A stretch of 5,738 nt of DNA, from assembly GCA_028527945.1 (NCBI GenBank), contig JAQQAK010000101.1, positions 1-5,738 on the forward strand. Reading direction: 5' to 3'. A program made the translations under genes and the position numbers. Within the stretch, counting starts at the first letter, position 1; the number at the start of each line of letters is the position of its first letter. Source of the stretch: Spirochaetaceae bacterium. Its GTDB lineage: Bacteria; Spirochaetota; Spirochaetia; UBA9216. A model generated the notes under the pieces. That model was not told the origin of the DNA and made no database searches. It saw nothing but the letters and a program-made list of their open reading frames with translations. This document shows positions 4,969-5,738 of the stretch, one piece after another.

Positions 4969-5738
4969 TTAATTATTACTAATTGCCTTAAAAGGTATTG
5001 AAAAAGTAAAAATTGAGCCTTCATTCAATCTTGATTCTACCAACAATTCTCCTCCGAGCATTTCAGCATATCCCCTTGCAATTGTCAAACCTATACCAAG
5101 CCCGCCCCCGGAAGAATAAGGACGCGGCTCAACTTTACCAAAGCGCTCAAAAATACAATCCAGCTCTTCAGGAGCAATTCCGGAGCCGGTATCTTTAACA
5201 AAAATATTTATATTTTCACCAGCAAAATAGTAACCAACATAAACACTCCCTTCAGTCGTATATTTAACAGCATTATTTAAAAGATTTGTAATAATCTGTT
5301 GAATTTTTGTCTTGTCTGAATTAAGGGTAATTTCTTTTGAAGAATCAACTTCATGTATAAGTTCAACTCTTTTTTTTAAAACCTTGGAATTATCTTTTAC
5401 AGACGCTAAAGAGTCTTCTATTAAAACATAAAGCTCAAACTCTTCTTTTACTATTTCGCAAGTTCCTGTTTCAAGTCTGGACACATCAATAATATTATTA
5501 ACAATATCAAGAAGAGACTTACCACTGTTTATTATTAAATCAAGATATGAGCCAATAAGTTCCGGTGGAACCGCATTATTTTTTATCAATTCAGAAAAAC
5601 CAATAATCGCGTTTACAGGATTTCTAATTTCATGAGAAATGTTTCCAAGAAATACAGTCTTAAGCATATCAGACTGCTTTGCCTTCTCGTTTTCTATAGA
5701 TAATTGCTGCGTACGCTCATCAACCATTGTTTCTAAAG
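4969..5738 (-). CDS. Sensor histidine kinase, C-terminal part (cut by the window edge)
   Basis: The frame is open to the right edge. An internal ATG exists at 5727-5725, but the preceding codons read Leu-Glu-Thr and the text LETMVDERTQQL is the usual coiled linker before a kinase core, so the true start and the sensor part lie outside the window. Counted from that Met, the HisKA domain has its phospho-acceptor His32 in NISHEIRNPVNAIIGFS. The HATPase_c domain shows the N-box QQIITNLLNNAVKYT (143-157), the G1 box VKDTGSGI (177-184), the F-box IFERFG (192-197) and the G2 box GGGLGIGL (207-214). The core is complete and should be active: it autophosphorylates and passes the phosphate to a response regulator, probably encoded elsewhere. 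It ends directly after the catalytic domain, so this end carries no receiver domain. The 31-bp gap to the EamA permease suggests cotranscription. Whether the sensor is membrane-bound cannot be seen. Confidence 0.9.
   Translation of the reverse strand, partial: LETMVDERTQQLSIENEKAKQSDMLKTVFLGNISHEIRNPVNAIIGFSELIKNNAVPPELIGSYLDLIINSGKSLLDIVNNIIDVSRLETGTCEIVKEEFELYVLIEDSLASVKDNSKVLKKRVELIHEVDSSKEITLNSDKTKIQQIITNLLNNAVKYTTEGSVYVGYYFAGENINIFVKDTGSGIAPEELDCIFERFGKVEPRPYSSGGGLGIGLTIARGYAEMLGGELLVESRLNEGSIFTFSIPFKAISNN

Noticed and set aside
5013..5198. 61-codon plus-strand frame opposite the histidine kinase ATPase domain
   Set aside because: It covers the G1, F and G2 boxes of the kinase on the other strand and has no protein-like features.

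Overview
The window is AT-rich bacterial DNA, probably from an anaerobe. The reasons are a HydE-type radical SAM enzyme of [FeFe]-hydrogenase maturation, good Shine-Dalgarno sites in front of some genes (AAGGAGG at 1000-1006, GGAG at 3943-3946), and a lipoprotein with a relaxed lipobox (FISC) of the sort often seen in spirochaetes. The Shine-Dalgarno sites argue against Bacteroidota. A spirochaete such as a Treponema relative is my best guess, but no taxonomic marker is present and this is weak.

Layout. Positions 1-1006 look accessory. A possible broken transposase N-terminus reads leftward off the left edge. Next comes a leftward cluster of very small unrecognised genes: an apparently frameshifted ~106-residue protein (991-669), a 72-residue Gly/Ala/Ser-rich hydrophobic protein (641-423) and a 63-residue protein with two membrane segments (421-230). 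The last two are separated by one base. The core begins with a rightward hydE-like gene (1027-2004) whose promoter region overlaps that of the small cluster. It converges on a leftward block that reads, in transcription order, sensor histidine kinase (partial, cut by the right edge), EamA-family exporter, SH3 plus L,D-transpeptidase lipoprotein, and membrane-anchored alpha/beta hydrolase. An AT-rich hairpin with a T run lies at the convergence point and probably ends the leftward block.

How the genes may work together. The kinase and the EamA transporter are 31 bp apart and probably cotranscribed. The L,D-transpeptidase has its own plausible promoter and ribosome binding site, and a GC-richer hairpin separates it from the hydrolase. 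Three of the four products of this block are predicted at the membrane or envelope, but nothing shows a single shared pathway. HydE stands alone: hydF, hydG and hydrogenase genes are not in the window.

No RNA gene, CRISPR array or complete mobile element was found. The part most likely to hold something undescribed is the small-gene cluster at 230-1006, with its nested palindrome, its strong second ribosome-binding-like site inside a coding frame, and its coupled small hydrophobic proteins.
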